From Calothrix sp. PCC 7507 (GTDB lineage: Bacteria > Cyanobacteriota > Cyanobacteriia > Cyanobacteriales > Nostocaceae), in the NCBI RefSeq assembly GCF_000316575.1, contig NC_019682.1, positions 2,540,001 to 2,604,000 of the forward strand: a stretch of 64,000 nt of DNA. Direction: 5' to 3'. Made by a program: the position numbers and the translations under genes. The notes below the pieces were generated by a model. That model saw only the letters and a list, made by a program, of their open reading frames with translations. It was not told where the DNA came from and did not search any database. Shown here in pieces: positions 1 to 8,470 of this stretch (position 1 is its first letter; every line of letters begins with the position of its first letter).

Positions 1-208
1 TTAAAAATTAGTTAAAACTATAACTATAAGAGGAGTTCACACATAATTTAATTTTCCTAACCCGACAAAAGGAATATATAAATCTTTAGAGAAAAAGTAT
101 TTATTGTTCTCTGTTGAAGAAAATTATCAGCCTAGAGAATAGCTCCCCTCAAGGCTGTATGATTTTTAAATATTTTCATTTTTTCAATATTTTTCCGAGA
201 CGGCAGCA

Positions 209-712
209 ATGATTATCCGCCATGCCTGTGAATTTGACTTACCTGCTATTGTGGCAATATATAATGCTGCAATTCCTAGCCGCATGGCCAGCGCTGATTT
301 AGCGCCAGTTTCTGTGGAAAGTCGCCTGACTTGGTTTAAGGGGCGATCGCCATCACAACGTCCACTTTGGGTAATGGAAGTAGAAGGTGCGATCGCTGGG
401 TGGCTAAGTTTTCAATCTTTCTATGGACGACCAGCTTACAACAAGACCGCCGAAATTAGTATTTACATTGCTCCAGCCTTTCATCGGTGTGGCTTGGGAC
501 GACAACTCCTAGCACAAGCAATTAGCGAAAGTCCTAGCTTGGGTTTAAAGACCCTCATTGGCTTCATTTTTGCCCATAATCAACCCAGTTTAAAGCTGTT
601 TGAAACATTTGGTTTTCAACCCTGGGGACATTTGCCCAACGTCGCCGAACTGGACGATATTGAGCGCGACTTAGTAATCATGGGACTCCGAATTAGCGAC
701 ACTGCCAAGTAA
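209..712 (+). CDS. GNAT-family N-acetyltransferase (phosphinothricin acetyltransferase-like)
   Basis: The 167-residue product has the layout of a small GNAT enzyme, which moves an acetyl group from acetyl-CoA to an amine. The acetyl-CoA pyrophosphate loop is visible as RCGLGR at about residues 93-98, preceded by the usual beta-4 strand (EISIYIAP) and followed by an amphipathic helix. The N-terminus (IRHACEFDLPAIVAIYN) and C-terminal FETFGFQPWGHL resemble the Pat/Bar subgroup. The substrate cannot be told from sequence. ATG start; only a weak GAG lies upstream. It stands alone, followed by about 650 bases without a gene. A second Pat-like gene lies at 40056-40649. Confidence 0.85.
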   Translation: MIIRHACEFDLPAIVAIYNAAIPSRMASADLAPVSVESRLTWFKGRSPSQRPLWVMEVEGAIAGWLSFQSFYGRPAYNKTAEISIYIAPAFHRCGLGRQLLAQAISESPSLGLKTLIGFIFAHNQPSLKLFETFGFQPWGHLPNVAELDDIERDLVIMGLRISDTAK

Positions 713-1361
713 AAATGTTACAAAAACTACGGTTTTCCAGGTAGACGCGGTTTAATATACTTACTTATTTTTTGTTACAAAATGTATGATAAAGCTCTAT
801 ATAATTAAAAATATCATGCTACATTGTTACTCACTCTACATAATTTAGATAAAAATTCAAATATATTTTATACTAAAACTCTCTAGGTTAACTTAACTTA
901 TCTTCAGGATTAGTCAAACACCTAATGGGATAGATAAATAACAAAATATATTGCTAGTGCTTAAAGTTACAAGGTTGGCAGCAGTTGCGTATCTAGTTTG
1001 GTTGTAGCATCATCGATCACCCACAACTACTAGACCTTCAATTGAAAATAGATTCATTGTTTTTGGGTATACCAAACTAAGAGAGAAAAAGCCATGATCG
1101 TGGAGGTGAAGCCAGAGGTACTTTTTCTATCCCTCACTATATATTCAGACTCAACGCTAAAAAGCCTTGATAGCCATGTCTAGGATGTGTTTTGGGCAAC
1201 TCTCCATCTAAATCACTACCCAAGATTTGGGCAAGTATTTCAAATCTTATCTAAAAAACAGAACATCTTTACCAAATCAAAGCACTACAGGCTACCTGGA
1301 AAATGCTACGTATTACTGTAATTCCTATTAACTGCATAGTCATGCAGTCCTTTTTGACTAA
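713..1361. other. Intergenic region, no gene seen
   Basis: AT-rich stretch between the acetyltransferase and the TPR gene. I see no open frame with a credible ribosome binding site, no RNA gene and none of the repeat families found elsewhere in the window. It presumably holds the promoter of the downstream gene. Confidence 0.5.
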
Positions 1362-2741
1362 GTGAATAAGTATACTAAAACACCAAACATGTTAGGAGAA
1401 GATGAGCAAGATTTAGCTAACCTCCTCCGCAGGAGGCTCACCTACTACCTTGACAAGTTGTCAATCAGCCGTCAAATTCAAGACCGACAAGAAGAACTGA
1501 CTTGCTTGAGTCAACTAGCCGCCATCTATGAAAAACTATTCCAGTTTTCACCAGCTTTGGAATACCATAAGTTACTTCTAGCTTTATCACAGCGAATGGG
1601 GGCTAAAGATTCCCAAGAAGTCACTCTGTACAACATAGGTAAATGTTATCGGCAACTAACTCAATTTCATGAATCTATTAAATACTTTACACAATTATTA
1701 AAAATTACTTATGCAACGGGAAATAGAGTATTACAAATTGCTGTAATTGGAGAACTGGGAACTAATCATCAATCTCTAGGACAATACCAAAAAGCTATTG
1801 AGTACTTTCAAAATCAACTAGCCATCAGTTACGAAATCAATGAGTGCAGTTGCCAGAAAAGTGCTTTAAGTTCACTAGCAAATATTTATCAGTGTTTGGG
1901 AAATTACCCACAAGCGCTTGAATATGAGCAAAAAGCTCTGTTGGTTGCTAAAGAAATAAAAGATATCAAAGCCATAGGAGACTCACTATTAAATATAGGT
2001 GGTATTTATCTGCAGCTACAAGAATGGCAAAAAGCAATTGATTTTTGTCATCAATCTCTTGTACTTGCTCAAGAAATTGATTACCAAAACTTGATGATGA
2101 TCAGTTTTCACTATCTGGGACATTCATATAAAAGGCTAGATAAATATCCTCAAGCAATGGATTTCCTAACAACCGCTCTAGAAATTGCTTATGATATTGA
2201 AGACCAAAAAGTTAGACATAATATTTTAGAAGACTTAAGTGATGTGTGCCGTCAAGTCAATCAACTTGAGCAAGCAATTGAATATAATGTCGAATCTTTA
2301 AGCATTTGTCGTCAAATTGGGAATCAATTAGGAGAGGTTGCTGCTCTATTGAGGATAGCGTCTACATATCGGCAATTAGGGAGAAACGATCGCGCTTTGA
2401 CCTACTATAAACAGTCGTTGACAATTTTCCAGCATATTGGCAATAAGCAAAGTCAGCAACAGCTGTTTTTTAACATTGGCAGTATCTATTATCAAGAGGG
2501 ACAATATGACCAAGCAATGGGATTTTTACGATCTGCTCTCGTTTTAGCTCAAGACTTACAAAATACTCATGAAGAAGCTAAAGTAGCAATGGTTTTGGGC
2601 GCGACTTTTCAGAGTTTAAATCGTCATCAAGAAGCTATTGTTCATTATCGTCAGACTTACAAAATATGTAAAACTTTAGGTGATGAAATTCAAGCCCAAC
2701 AAATGTGGCAAACTATGCATAAATTAGGAATGGAATTTTAA
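1362..2741 (+). CDS. Tetratricopeptide repeat protein
   Basis: The 459-residue protein is made almost entirely of TPR units of about 40 residues (TPR_12-like spacing). Recurrent cores such as YNIGKCYRQLTQFHESIKYF and NIGSIYYQEGQYDQAMGFL are seen from about residue 45 to the end, roughly ten repeats. There is no signal peptide, membrane segment or catalytic domain, so it is probably a cytoplasmic scaffold. The 5' end is uncertain: the longest frame starts at a GTG, and an ATG nine codons later (1389) is an alternative; neither has a clear Shine-Dalgarno. TPR arrays of this kind often occur in cyanobacterial signalling proteins, but no partner is encoded beside it. Confidence 0.85.
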   Translation: MNKYTKTPNMLGEDEQDLANLLRRRLTYYLDKLSISRQIQDRQEELTCLSQLAAIYEKLFQFSPALEYHKLLLALSQRMGAKDSQEVTLYNIGKCYRQLTQFHESIKYFTQLLKITYATGNRVLQIAVIGELGTNHQSLGQYQKAIEYFQNQLAISYEINECSCQKSALSSLANIYQCLGNYPQALEYEQKALLVAKEIKDIKAIGDSLLNIGGIYLQLQEWQKAIDFCHQSLVLAQEIDYQNLMMISFHYLGHSYKRLDKYPQAMDFLTTALEIAYDIEDQKVRHNILEDLSDVCRQVNQLEQAIEYNVESLSICRQIGNQLGEVAALLRIASTYRQLGRNDRALTYYKQSLTIFQHIGNKQSQQQLFFNIGSIYYQEGQYDQAMGFLRSALVLAQDLQNTHEEAKVAMVLGATFQSLNRHQEAIVHYRQTYKICKTLGDEIQAQQMWQTMHKLGMEF

Positions 2742-2786
2742 ATAGGGACGGAAATATAGAATTAATACTTGATTTTTGAAATATAC

Positions 2787-2909
2787 GTAGGGGAGCCACC
2801 CTCGTGCGCGGTGAGCGCAGTCACACGTGCGTCTGAAGCACCGGGCGGACTGCCGAATCCGGAGGAGTTTCCCGCATTGAGAGGAGTGGAGTTGGGCAAA
2901 TGCTCACCA
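2787..2909. repeat. Interspersed GC-rich repeat (GTAGGGGAGCCACCCTCGTG family), copy 1
   Basis: Begins CGTAGGGGAGCCACCCTCG and continues to GAGAGGAGTGGAGTTGGGCA. Related copies are at 12405-12520 and, inverted, at 17817-17887; weaker relatives lie near 38510-38570 and 61071-61135. This copy carries about 40 extra bases in the middle. A short open frame across it is a by-product of the repeat. Confidence 0.75.
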
Positions 2910-2934
2910 TATCCGGGTTTTGTAAGGCATAGCC

Positions 2935-3045
2935 TAGTAGTCTGTCAGGGTTGAAATGAGGGACTGTAGTGTGAGCGTCTCGCTCACGCGGGCTTTTCGG
3001 CCTGCACTACCAAAAACCCCTCAAAACAAAATTGACAAACCACTA
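2935..3045 (+). repeat. MITE-like element A, copy A1
   Basis: About 111 bp from TAGTAGTCTGTCAGGG to GACAAACCACTA. The two ends form an imperfect inverted repeat (TAGTAGTCTGTCA against TAGTGGTTTGTCA), and the middle holds a GTGAGCG-TCT-CGCTCAC hairpin. Full copies occur at 61456-61565 (inverted) and 62961-63070, and a left-truncated copy at 55792-55884. The element begins and ends with TA, consistent with TA target duplication. It abuts element C0. Confidence 0.8.
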
Positions 3046-3207
3046 GGGTGTTGACTTTGTACGAAATTAGCTAAAAATTATCACGCAATTTTTTTTTGTG
3101 TTTACCGTAGGGGCATCGGCACTGCCGTGCCCTGATGAGAACGTTAACTACGACTATTATTTTGTATGATACATTTTGGGCTGAAAACCCTCAGAATCAA
3201 CACCCTA
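3044..3207. repeat. MITE-like element C, copy C0
   Basis: About 164 bp bounded by TAGGGTGTTGACTTTG and the inverted CAGAATCAACACCCTA. It shares its first TA with the end of element A1 and is followed by GGCATAGCCC, a sequence that also precedes A1. Related ends (TAGGCTGTTGAC / GTCAACAGCCTA) bound 37978-38285 and 55604-55791. Confidence 0.65.
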
Positions 3208-3279
3208 GGCATAGCCCTACCTACTGTTCCCTTTTTTTGATAATTTTGCTGTTGCTATTGAAAAACCCGGTTGTTGCCA

Positions 3280-3669
3280 TTAAAATTTTATTCCGAATTG
3301 CCCGTTAAATCCGCGCACAGAATTATAACCAGCACCGACAAAAATATTATCAGTAGCACCTACCTGAACACCACCTGAAACCGCAACCCCTTTATCTTCT
3401 GAATAGTATCCAATTCCCACATAAGGGGAAATAACTGGTAAGCTGATAAATTTAAGAACGTCTACTCCTGTCGAACCTTTCGGCCCACTTCCTACTTCAA
3501 CCCCCAAATCTAAAGCCTTCGCACCTACCGCATAGGTTGTATCTCCATCTTTACCACCGACTGAAACCCAAGGTTGTGGTATGAGTTGAGCTGATGCCTG
3601 ACTGGGAACTAATAAAGCTAATAGGCTTAGTGATGTAATTAATGTTTTAATAAAAACTGCTATTTTCAC
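3280..3669 (-). CDS. Small exported beta-barrel-like protein, unknown function
   Basis: The 129-residue protein has a clear signal peptide (MKIAVFIKTLITSLSLLALL, cleavage expected after SQASA). The rest is rich in Gly, Val and Tyr with alternating hydrophobic stretches such as VISPYVGIGYYSEDKG and NIFVGAGYNSV, and it ends in Phe, as many outer-membrane barrel strands do. An outer-membrane or periplasmic role is inferred. Start is GTG with a good AGGAG about 6 bases upstream. It stands alone and no family was recognised. Confidence 0.7.
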   Translation of the reverse strand: MKIAVFIKTLITSLSLLALLVPSQASAQLIPQPWVSVGGKDGDTTYAVGAKALDLGVEVGSGPKGSTGVDVLKFISLPVISPYVGIGYYSEDKGVAVSGGVQVGATDNIFVGAGYNSVRGFNGQFGIKF

Positions 3670-4127
3670 TTTTTACTCCTACATAATCTCATAAATTTTT
3701 GTTGCTAAGAGGTCATTTATCAAGTATAAATAAAGTTATTGTAGTGGACTGATACGACTAAAAATTATGCAAAAAAAATTGTAGGCGGGGTTAAGGCTTT
3801 GCGAAACTCAACCTACTCATAATGCCTAAAATTAGCTGCGCCACTCTACTACTTAAGATTTACTGTATAAATGCTCTCTAATGACGATTTCGTTGAGCAA
3901 CAATAATTGTGACGGTATTCACATCAACTAAGTGCCCTATCTAAACCGCAAGGTTAGCGGGTGAGTGTCAATATCTTTAATCTTGGCGTTGCTGATTAGT
4001 GGGATGATTTTTGTCTCACGCAAAGGCGCAAAGACGCAAAGAATCAATATTCTGCTTTGTCCAAAAGTCTCAATTCATCCCGCATTTATGCAACGCCCTT
4101 TAATCTTTAGCACCTAATTTATCCTCT
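3670..4127. other. Intergenic region with repeat fragments
   Basis: Holds the promoter side of the small exported protein and the upstream region of the kinase-like gene. Fragments of dispersed repeats are visible: TGGACTGATACGACTAA near 3741 recurs inverted near 54146, and a CAAAGGCGCAAAGACGCAAAG run lies near 4020. No gene is seen. Confidence 0.5.
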
Positions 4128-6470
4128 GTGTTGACAAATATTCCCCAAATTTTACTTAAAGCCTACTTGCAGAGGTACAATTCCCCTGTTAGGTTGAATC
4201 GCTATAACTTTCTAGAGCGATTTTTATGGATTAAGCCCATTCTGGAAGAAATAAAACCAGAACTATTTCCCCCAGATGTGGAAGAAGAAACTGCAACAAC
4301 AGAAGCAGACAAACCTGCTGCGACACACTATGCAAATGAATTGCATTACATACAGTATCGCTGCCAAACTCGCAACCCATTAAACTGCACTTTTCCCCAA
4401 CAAGCAGTGCAGGAAGATGCAAGAGCTAGGTATTGCCTAAAATGCAGTTTCCCAGCCACCTTAGCAGAGCAAACCAATCTCAAAGGTAATCGGGGAACTT
4501 ACACAGTTGAAAATTTACTGGGCAGGCGGGGAATGGGGCGTTTGTACCGAGGTACCCAACTCGGTGACAGCCAGCCAGTAACAATAAAAGAATATCTACT
4601 GCCACAAAAAGTTTTCAACGGCGAGGAATTAAGTCAGCACAAAGCCGCTTTTATCAGCTTGGCCGGATTGAATTTAGCTGACGGCAGAATGCAAGACTTT
4701 CGCCTGATCTTCCCTTGGGAAGCGATCGCTGATCCGACTAATCTAGTTGAAGAACGCTGCTACCTGATCACCAAGAACAAATTAGATACCTATCCCACTC
4801 TTAGCAGTTACCTTGCTGATAATGGTGCCATGACTCCTGCCCAAGTGCAGCAAGTCCTCAACCAAGTTTTACAAACGCTGGAATTTCTTCACGAACAGAA
4901 ATTTTCTCTGCCTTCAGGTCAAGTTCGACAGGGATTAGCCCACGGCAATCTCAATCTCCACAGCCTACTCATAGACAAAGAATCATTTTTTATCTATCTT
5001 TGCGACCTTGCTCTGTGGGAAAATCTATTTAACCCACCAAGTACCCCAGCAACCAAACCATTACCAGCAAATGACTTATCGGCATTGGGGCACGTCGCTT
5101 TTAATTTACTTATAGGCAACCCACTAGACCCGGTTTCGGGCACACCGTTTAACCCCAAAGACTACCCCCAGTGGACGTTAATCAGCCCTCATCTCCAAGA
5201 ATTTATCCTGCGCTTGGTGGGCATCGATATTCCTTTTGCAAGTGCTAGCACTGCCCGTCAAGCCTTATTGAAACTGCCACCAGAAAAGCAAATAGCAATT
5301 AATGATTTGCTAGTAGAAGAGGAAAAGCCAGAACAGATTAAAGTTTCTCATACGCCCTTAATTATTTTTGGTACTACTCTTGGCTTGCTCTTGTTAGGAG
5401 GATTAATTTGGTTTTTAGCCTCGAAACTCCACAATCAGGAGGCAACTGAGAGCGACTTTCTTGTTTGCTGTATTAAAGACGCGCCGCCGCTGCCTAATGG
5501 CAAATTTACTTACGCAGGTGAAGCAAACGGAACGTGGACTTATGTACTGCAAAAGCCAAATCTAATTGCTAAAGACAAAACTTTAGAAACAGAACTGCAA
5601 AAACAGCTACGGAAATCGCAACTGAACTACAAAACTATTGATTATGAAGCCAATCCGTCTGCTGCTAAGAATGCAGTTATTAAACAAGTCCGTGCAGGGA
5701 AAATCAACTTTGCCATCACTACCTTAGTTAGTCAGCAAAGTAATGACTTAACTTATAAAGAATTTGCTTATGATGGCTTAGTTGTATTCGTTAACTTCAG
5801 CTATTCCAAAAGGCAAGAAAGTCTTCCGAATGCCCTGAAGGGAAAAATTACATTTGAACAATTGCGTAAACTTTACACAGGACAAATCAGCAATTGGCGA
5901 CAACTTGGAGGCCCGGATTTACCAGTTAAACTATATATCCCAACTGAAACTGAAGCATTGCAAATATTTGAGCAGCGGGTACTCAAAGATAAATTATCTA
6001 TTGAGGCTTTTAGAAGTTTGTGGCAAAACAATAAGAAAGAAGCTAATTCCTATAAAATTACTCAATTGCCTACTTTTGCTACTTTGCGAGAAGTGATTAA
6101 AGATTTCGAGGATGATGGAGTTGGTGGAATTGCATTTGGGACACTTAGCAAAGTTTTTGGTCAATGTTCTGCTTATCCTCTAGCTGTAGTAGATCAAGGA
6201 GAGCCTGTCCAATCCATTGTGCAAAATAACGGCTTGCAAATAGATCCAACTACAGATTTGTGCAATAACAAAGGTAGTTATTATCCGAATGTGCAGCTTT
6301 TTAGTACAGGAAAATATCCCTTAGCGTATCCTATTACTGTAGTCTATGCACGAGATAATAGACGCTCTGCTGTAGGTGCCAAGTTTGCTAATATTCTTCA
6401 GACTAGAGAAAGCCAGCAACTTCTCAGCAAAACGGGGCTGATACCGTTGCAACCTTTACCTAAAAATTGA
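4128..6470 (+). CDS. Pseudokinase - transmembrane - PstS-like phosphate-binding fusion protein
   Basis: The 780-residue protein combines three parts. Residues about 75-110 hold two cysteine pairs like a small zinc ribbon (ending RYCLKCSFP). Residues about 125-390 follow a Ser/Thr kinase fold, with glycine-loop-like LLGRRGMGRLYRG and TIKEYL around the expected lysine. The catalytic loop reads HGNLNLHS instead of HRDxxxxN, and DLALWENL replaces DFG, so catalysis is doubtful. A transmembrane helix at about 408-432 leads to a periplasmic-binding domain of the PstS/PBP_like type to the end. GTG start without a clear ribosome binding site. A sensor that reports a bound ligand through a kinase-like domain is an inference. 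Confidence 0.75.
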   Translation: MLTNIPQILLKAYLQRYNSPVRLNRYNFLERFLWIKPILEEIKPELFPPDVEEETATTEADKPAATHYANELHYIQYRCQTRNPLNCTFPQQAVQEDARARYCLKCSFPATLAEQTNLKGNRGTYTVENLLGRRGMGRLYRGTQLGDSQPVTIKEYLLPQKVFNGEELSQHKAAFISLAGLNLADGRMQDFRLIFPWEAIADPTNLVEERCYLITKNKLDTYPTLSSYLADNGAMTPAQVQQVLNQVLQTLEFLHEQKFSLPSGQVRQGLAHGNLNLHSLLIDKESFFIYLCDLALWENLFNPPSTPATKPLPANDLSALGHVAFNLLIGNPLDPVSGTPFNPKDYPQWTLISPHLQEFILRLVGIDIPFASASTARQALLKLPPEKQIAINDLLVEEEKPEQIKVSHTPLIIFGTTLGLLLLGGLIWFLASKLHNQEATESDFLVCCIKDAPPLPNGKFTYAGEANGTWTYVLQKPNLIAKDKTLETELQKQLRKSQLNYKTIDYEANPSAAKNAVIKQVRAGKINFAITTLVSQQSNDLTYKEFAYDGLVVFVNFSYSKRQESLPNALKGKITFEQLRKLYTGQISNWRQLGGPDLPVKLYIPTETEALQIFEQRVLKDKLSIEAFRSLWQNNKKEANSYKITQLPTFATLREVIKDFEDDGVGGIAFGTLSKVFGQCSAYPLAVVDQGEPVQSIVQNNGLQIDPTTDLCNNKGSYYPNVQLFSTGKYPLAYPITVVYARDNRRSAVGAKFANILQTRESQQLLSKTGLIPLQPLPKN

Positions 6471-6586
6471 TTTCTCCAAAAATGAACTGTGCGTTGCCTA
6501 TAACCCAATATGCTTGGGTTAAGGAGAATCGTAGCGACTGTCTTAAAAGTCAAGCGATCGCCAAAACGAACTCAATTTCTGCGCTG

Positions 6587-7228
6587 CTACTCAGACTTTA
6601 TTAACGCTTCAATATCTGCCGCTACAATCTTCTCCAAATTGCGTGTAATTTTCCCAATATCCCAATTCCACCAAGCGACTTCAAGTAGTGCTTGGATCAC
6701 TTCATCATCAAAGCGCTGGCGGATACATCTAGCTGGATTGCCTCCGACAATTGTATAAGGCGAGACATTACCCACGACGACTGACTTGGCTGCAATGATT
6801 GCTCCGTCTCCTACCTGCACCCCTGGCATGATCACCGCTTCATAACCAATCCAAACATCGTTACCGACGACGGTATCACCTTTGTAAGGCAATTCTTCTG
6901 GTTGAGGGAGAACTTTTTCCCAGCCATTTTTGAAGCCAAAAAACGGATAAGTCGAAAACCCATCCAACTTGTGATTTGCACCATTCATGATAAACTTTAT
7001 GCCTCTTGCCAAGGCACAAAATTTCCCGATGATTAGGCGATCGCCACTAAAGGGGAAATGATACAAAACATTACGCTCAAAATCTTCCGAATTTTCAGGA
7101 TCGTCGTAGTATGTATAATCTCCAATGATGATATTGGGATTAGATACAGTGTTCTGAATGAAGCAGACTTGGGGAAATCCCTTCATTGGATGCTTATCTT
7201 TCGGATCGGCTCCGTACAAAATTAACAA
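6587..7228 (-). CDS. Vat-type xenobiotic (streptogramin A-like) O-acetyltransferase
   Basis: The 213-residue protein has left-handed beta-helix hexapeptide repeats (VVGNDVWIGYEAVIMPGVQVGDGA). It also carries the signature of the Vat/CatB group: NGANH at about 82-86 with the probable catalytic His, then GWEK and NPARCIRQRF. The family transfers acetyl from acetyl-CoA to a hydroxyl of streptogramin A or chloramphenicol; chromosomal homologues often have unknown substrates. The longest frame starts at a TTG; an ATG 14 codons later is an alternative. Its stop lies about 115 bases past the convergent kinase-like gene. Confidence 0.85.
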   Translation of the reverse strand: MLILYGADPKDKHPMKGFPQVCFIQNTVSNPNIIIGDYTYYDDPENSEDFERNVLYHFPFSGDRLIIGKFCALARGIKFIMNGANHKLDGFSTYPFFGFKNGWEKVLPQPEELPYKGDTVVGNDVWIGYEAVIMPGVQVGDGAIIAAKSVVVGNVSPYTIVGGNPARCIRQRFDDEVIQALLEVAWWNWDIGKITRNLEKIVAADIEALIKSE

Positions 7229-7356
7229 CCCCCAATTTTCAAAAATGCATTATTTCTGCATCTTACCCAAAAACTCAAAATTATTGCTTCAAGCTGTAAT
7301 ATTCAGTAAAACTTTTCAATACCAATTCACGAAAACACTGATACAAAGAGATTTCT

Positions 7357-7596
7357 CGTAGGGGCACGGCATTGCCCATTGGTGTCAACTTAAGGTGAAA
7401 CCCATATCCCGCCTCAGAATGAATTCTGAGTCTAATAACAAAAGTCATCTGAAGATGACTAAAAATTCTCAAAAATCCTCAGTTTACTTTAGTAAACTTT
7501 GGTTATTAGCCTTGGAATTCATTCCAAGGCGGGTATGTAAGCTTTGCAATAAGCCATCTGTGGCTTAAGTTGACACCTATGGGCATTGCCGTACCC
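7357..7596. repeat. Hairpin-rich repeat B, copy B1, with palindromic arms
   Basis: Core 7382-7576 runs from GTGTCAACTTAA to TTAAGTTGACAC. Inside are four hairpins: CTCAGAATGAATTCTGAG, AGTCATCTGAAGATGACT, AGTTTACTTTAGTAAACT and TTGGAATTCATTCCAA; CCCGCC and GGCGGG pair around them. Outside the core the flanks are also inverted (GGCACGGCATTGCCCAT left, ATGGGCATTGCCGTACC right). Related copies lie at 61322-61683 and 62551-62843, with half or variant copies at 23320-23397 and 38310-38781. Confidence 0.85.
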
Positions 7597-7681
7597 TTAC
7601 CACTGTGATAACTTCGACCTTTGTCTAATATCAAGGACGAACCGATCTTTCTATACTAATAGCGATTATGGGTGTTTCTTT

Positions 7682-7867
7682 ATGGTCAAGTATTCTTCTC
7701 AAGCCAGCGATCGCCAAGATGATCTAACCACTCTATCTGAGTTAGCAGGTCAAATACTGCGTGATCCACTGTTACGGTGGCAGATCAGCCAACGGGTTTA
7801 TCAATTGATGCAGGAAGATATGCGTAGCCAAAGAGAAACGGCCAAAAACTACACAAGATTGTTTTGA
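7682..7867 (+). CDS. Small CIS-cluster protein (61 residues)
   Basis: A 61-residue, mostly helical protein (LTTLSELAGQILRDPLLRWQ...) that starts the contractile injection gene run, 24 bases before the tube gene's ATG. I chose the ATG at 7682 (MVKYSSQ); the open frame extends upstream to 7586, but that part lies in repeat-flanking DNA. Its end RVYQLMQEDMRSQRE resembles the C-terminus of the 8471-9205 product (EVYAFIQQQLLIERE), so both may bind the same partner. Small proteins of this type are commonly found next to tube genes in CIS loci; the function is unknown. Confidence 0.7.
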   Translation: MVKYSSQASDRQDDLTTLSELAGQILRDPLLRWQISQRVYQLMQEDMRSQRETAKNYTRLF

Positions 7868-7891
7868 TGTTTGCATCACCTCCAGCTAACA

Positions 7892-8467
7892 ATGCCAGTC
7901 AACAGCAAATCTGAAAAAAATGGCAATAACACCCGCGAACTTAGCTACGTTACAGCCAATCGCTTTTATGTAGAAATAGAGAGTAGTATTACTGCCTGTT
8001 TTACTGAGTGTTCGGGTTTGGGTGTGGACTTGGATTACAAAACTCAATATGAAGGTGGTGTTAACGATCAGCAAAGAGTTTTGTTAGGACAAGTCAAATT
8101 TTCGCCCGTCACACTCAAACGCGGCATCACTAACGATCTGGTTTTTTGGCATTGGCTAGAGCAGATATTGACCCAAAAAGACCCCAGTCGCAATCATGCT
8201 AGCAGCACTAAAAACCGCCGCAATGTCAATATTTTGCTCTTCAATCAAGCGGGGGAAACTATGCAGCGTTGGACACTTATTGGTGCAGTTCCTGTTGGGT
8301 GGAAAGCCCCATCTTTAAATGCAGATAGCAACTCTGTCGCCATTGAAGAATTAACTTTAATCTATGAAGGATTAAAGGTTAGTAATCAGCAATCAAAATC
8401 TAGTGGTAGCGGAGCATCTATCCTTAAGGCCGGACGCGACGATAAGGGATATTTCGCTAGTTACTAA
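7892..8467 (+). CDS. CIS inner tube protein (gp19 family)
   Basis: About 191 residues of the T4 gp19 tail-tube family, which stacks as hexameric rings to form the inner tube of contractile injection systems. Diagnostic parts are NRFYVEIESSITACFTECSG near the N-terminus, VTLKRGITNDLVFWHWLEQI in the middle and the C-terminal VAIEELTLIYEGL. The ATG at 7892 (MPVNSKSEK) is preferred to a TTG seven codons earlier. Its length and position next to the gp53-like gene suggest the baseplate-proximal tube variant (Pvc5-like). A main tube gene and a sheath gene are not in the window. Confidence 0.88.
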   Translation: MPVNSKSEKNGNNTRELSYVTANRFYVEIESSITACFTECSGLGVDLDYKTQYEGGVNDQQRVLLGQVKFSPVTLKRGITNDLVFWHWLEQILTQKDPSRNHASSTKNRRNVNILLFNQAGETMQRWTLIGAVPVGWKAPSLNADSNSVAIEELTLIYEGLKVSNQQSKSSGSGASILKAGRDDKGYFASY

Positions 8468-8470
8468 AAT

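Noticed and set aside
2769-2954. Small plus-strand gene of 61 codons
   Set aside because: It lies wholly inside dispersed repeat DNA whose other copies do not keep the frame.
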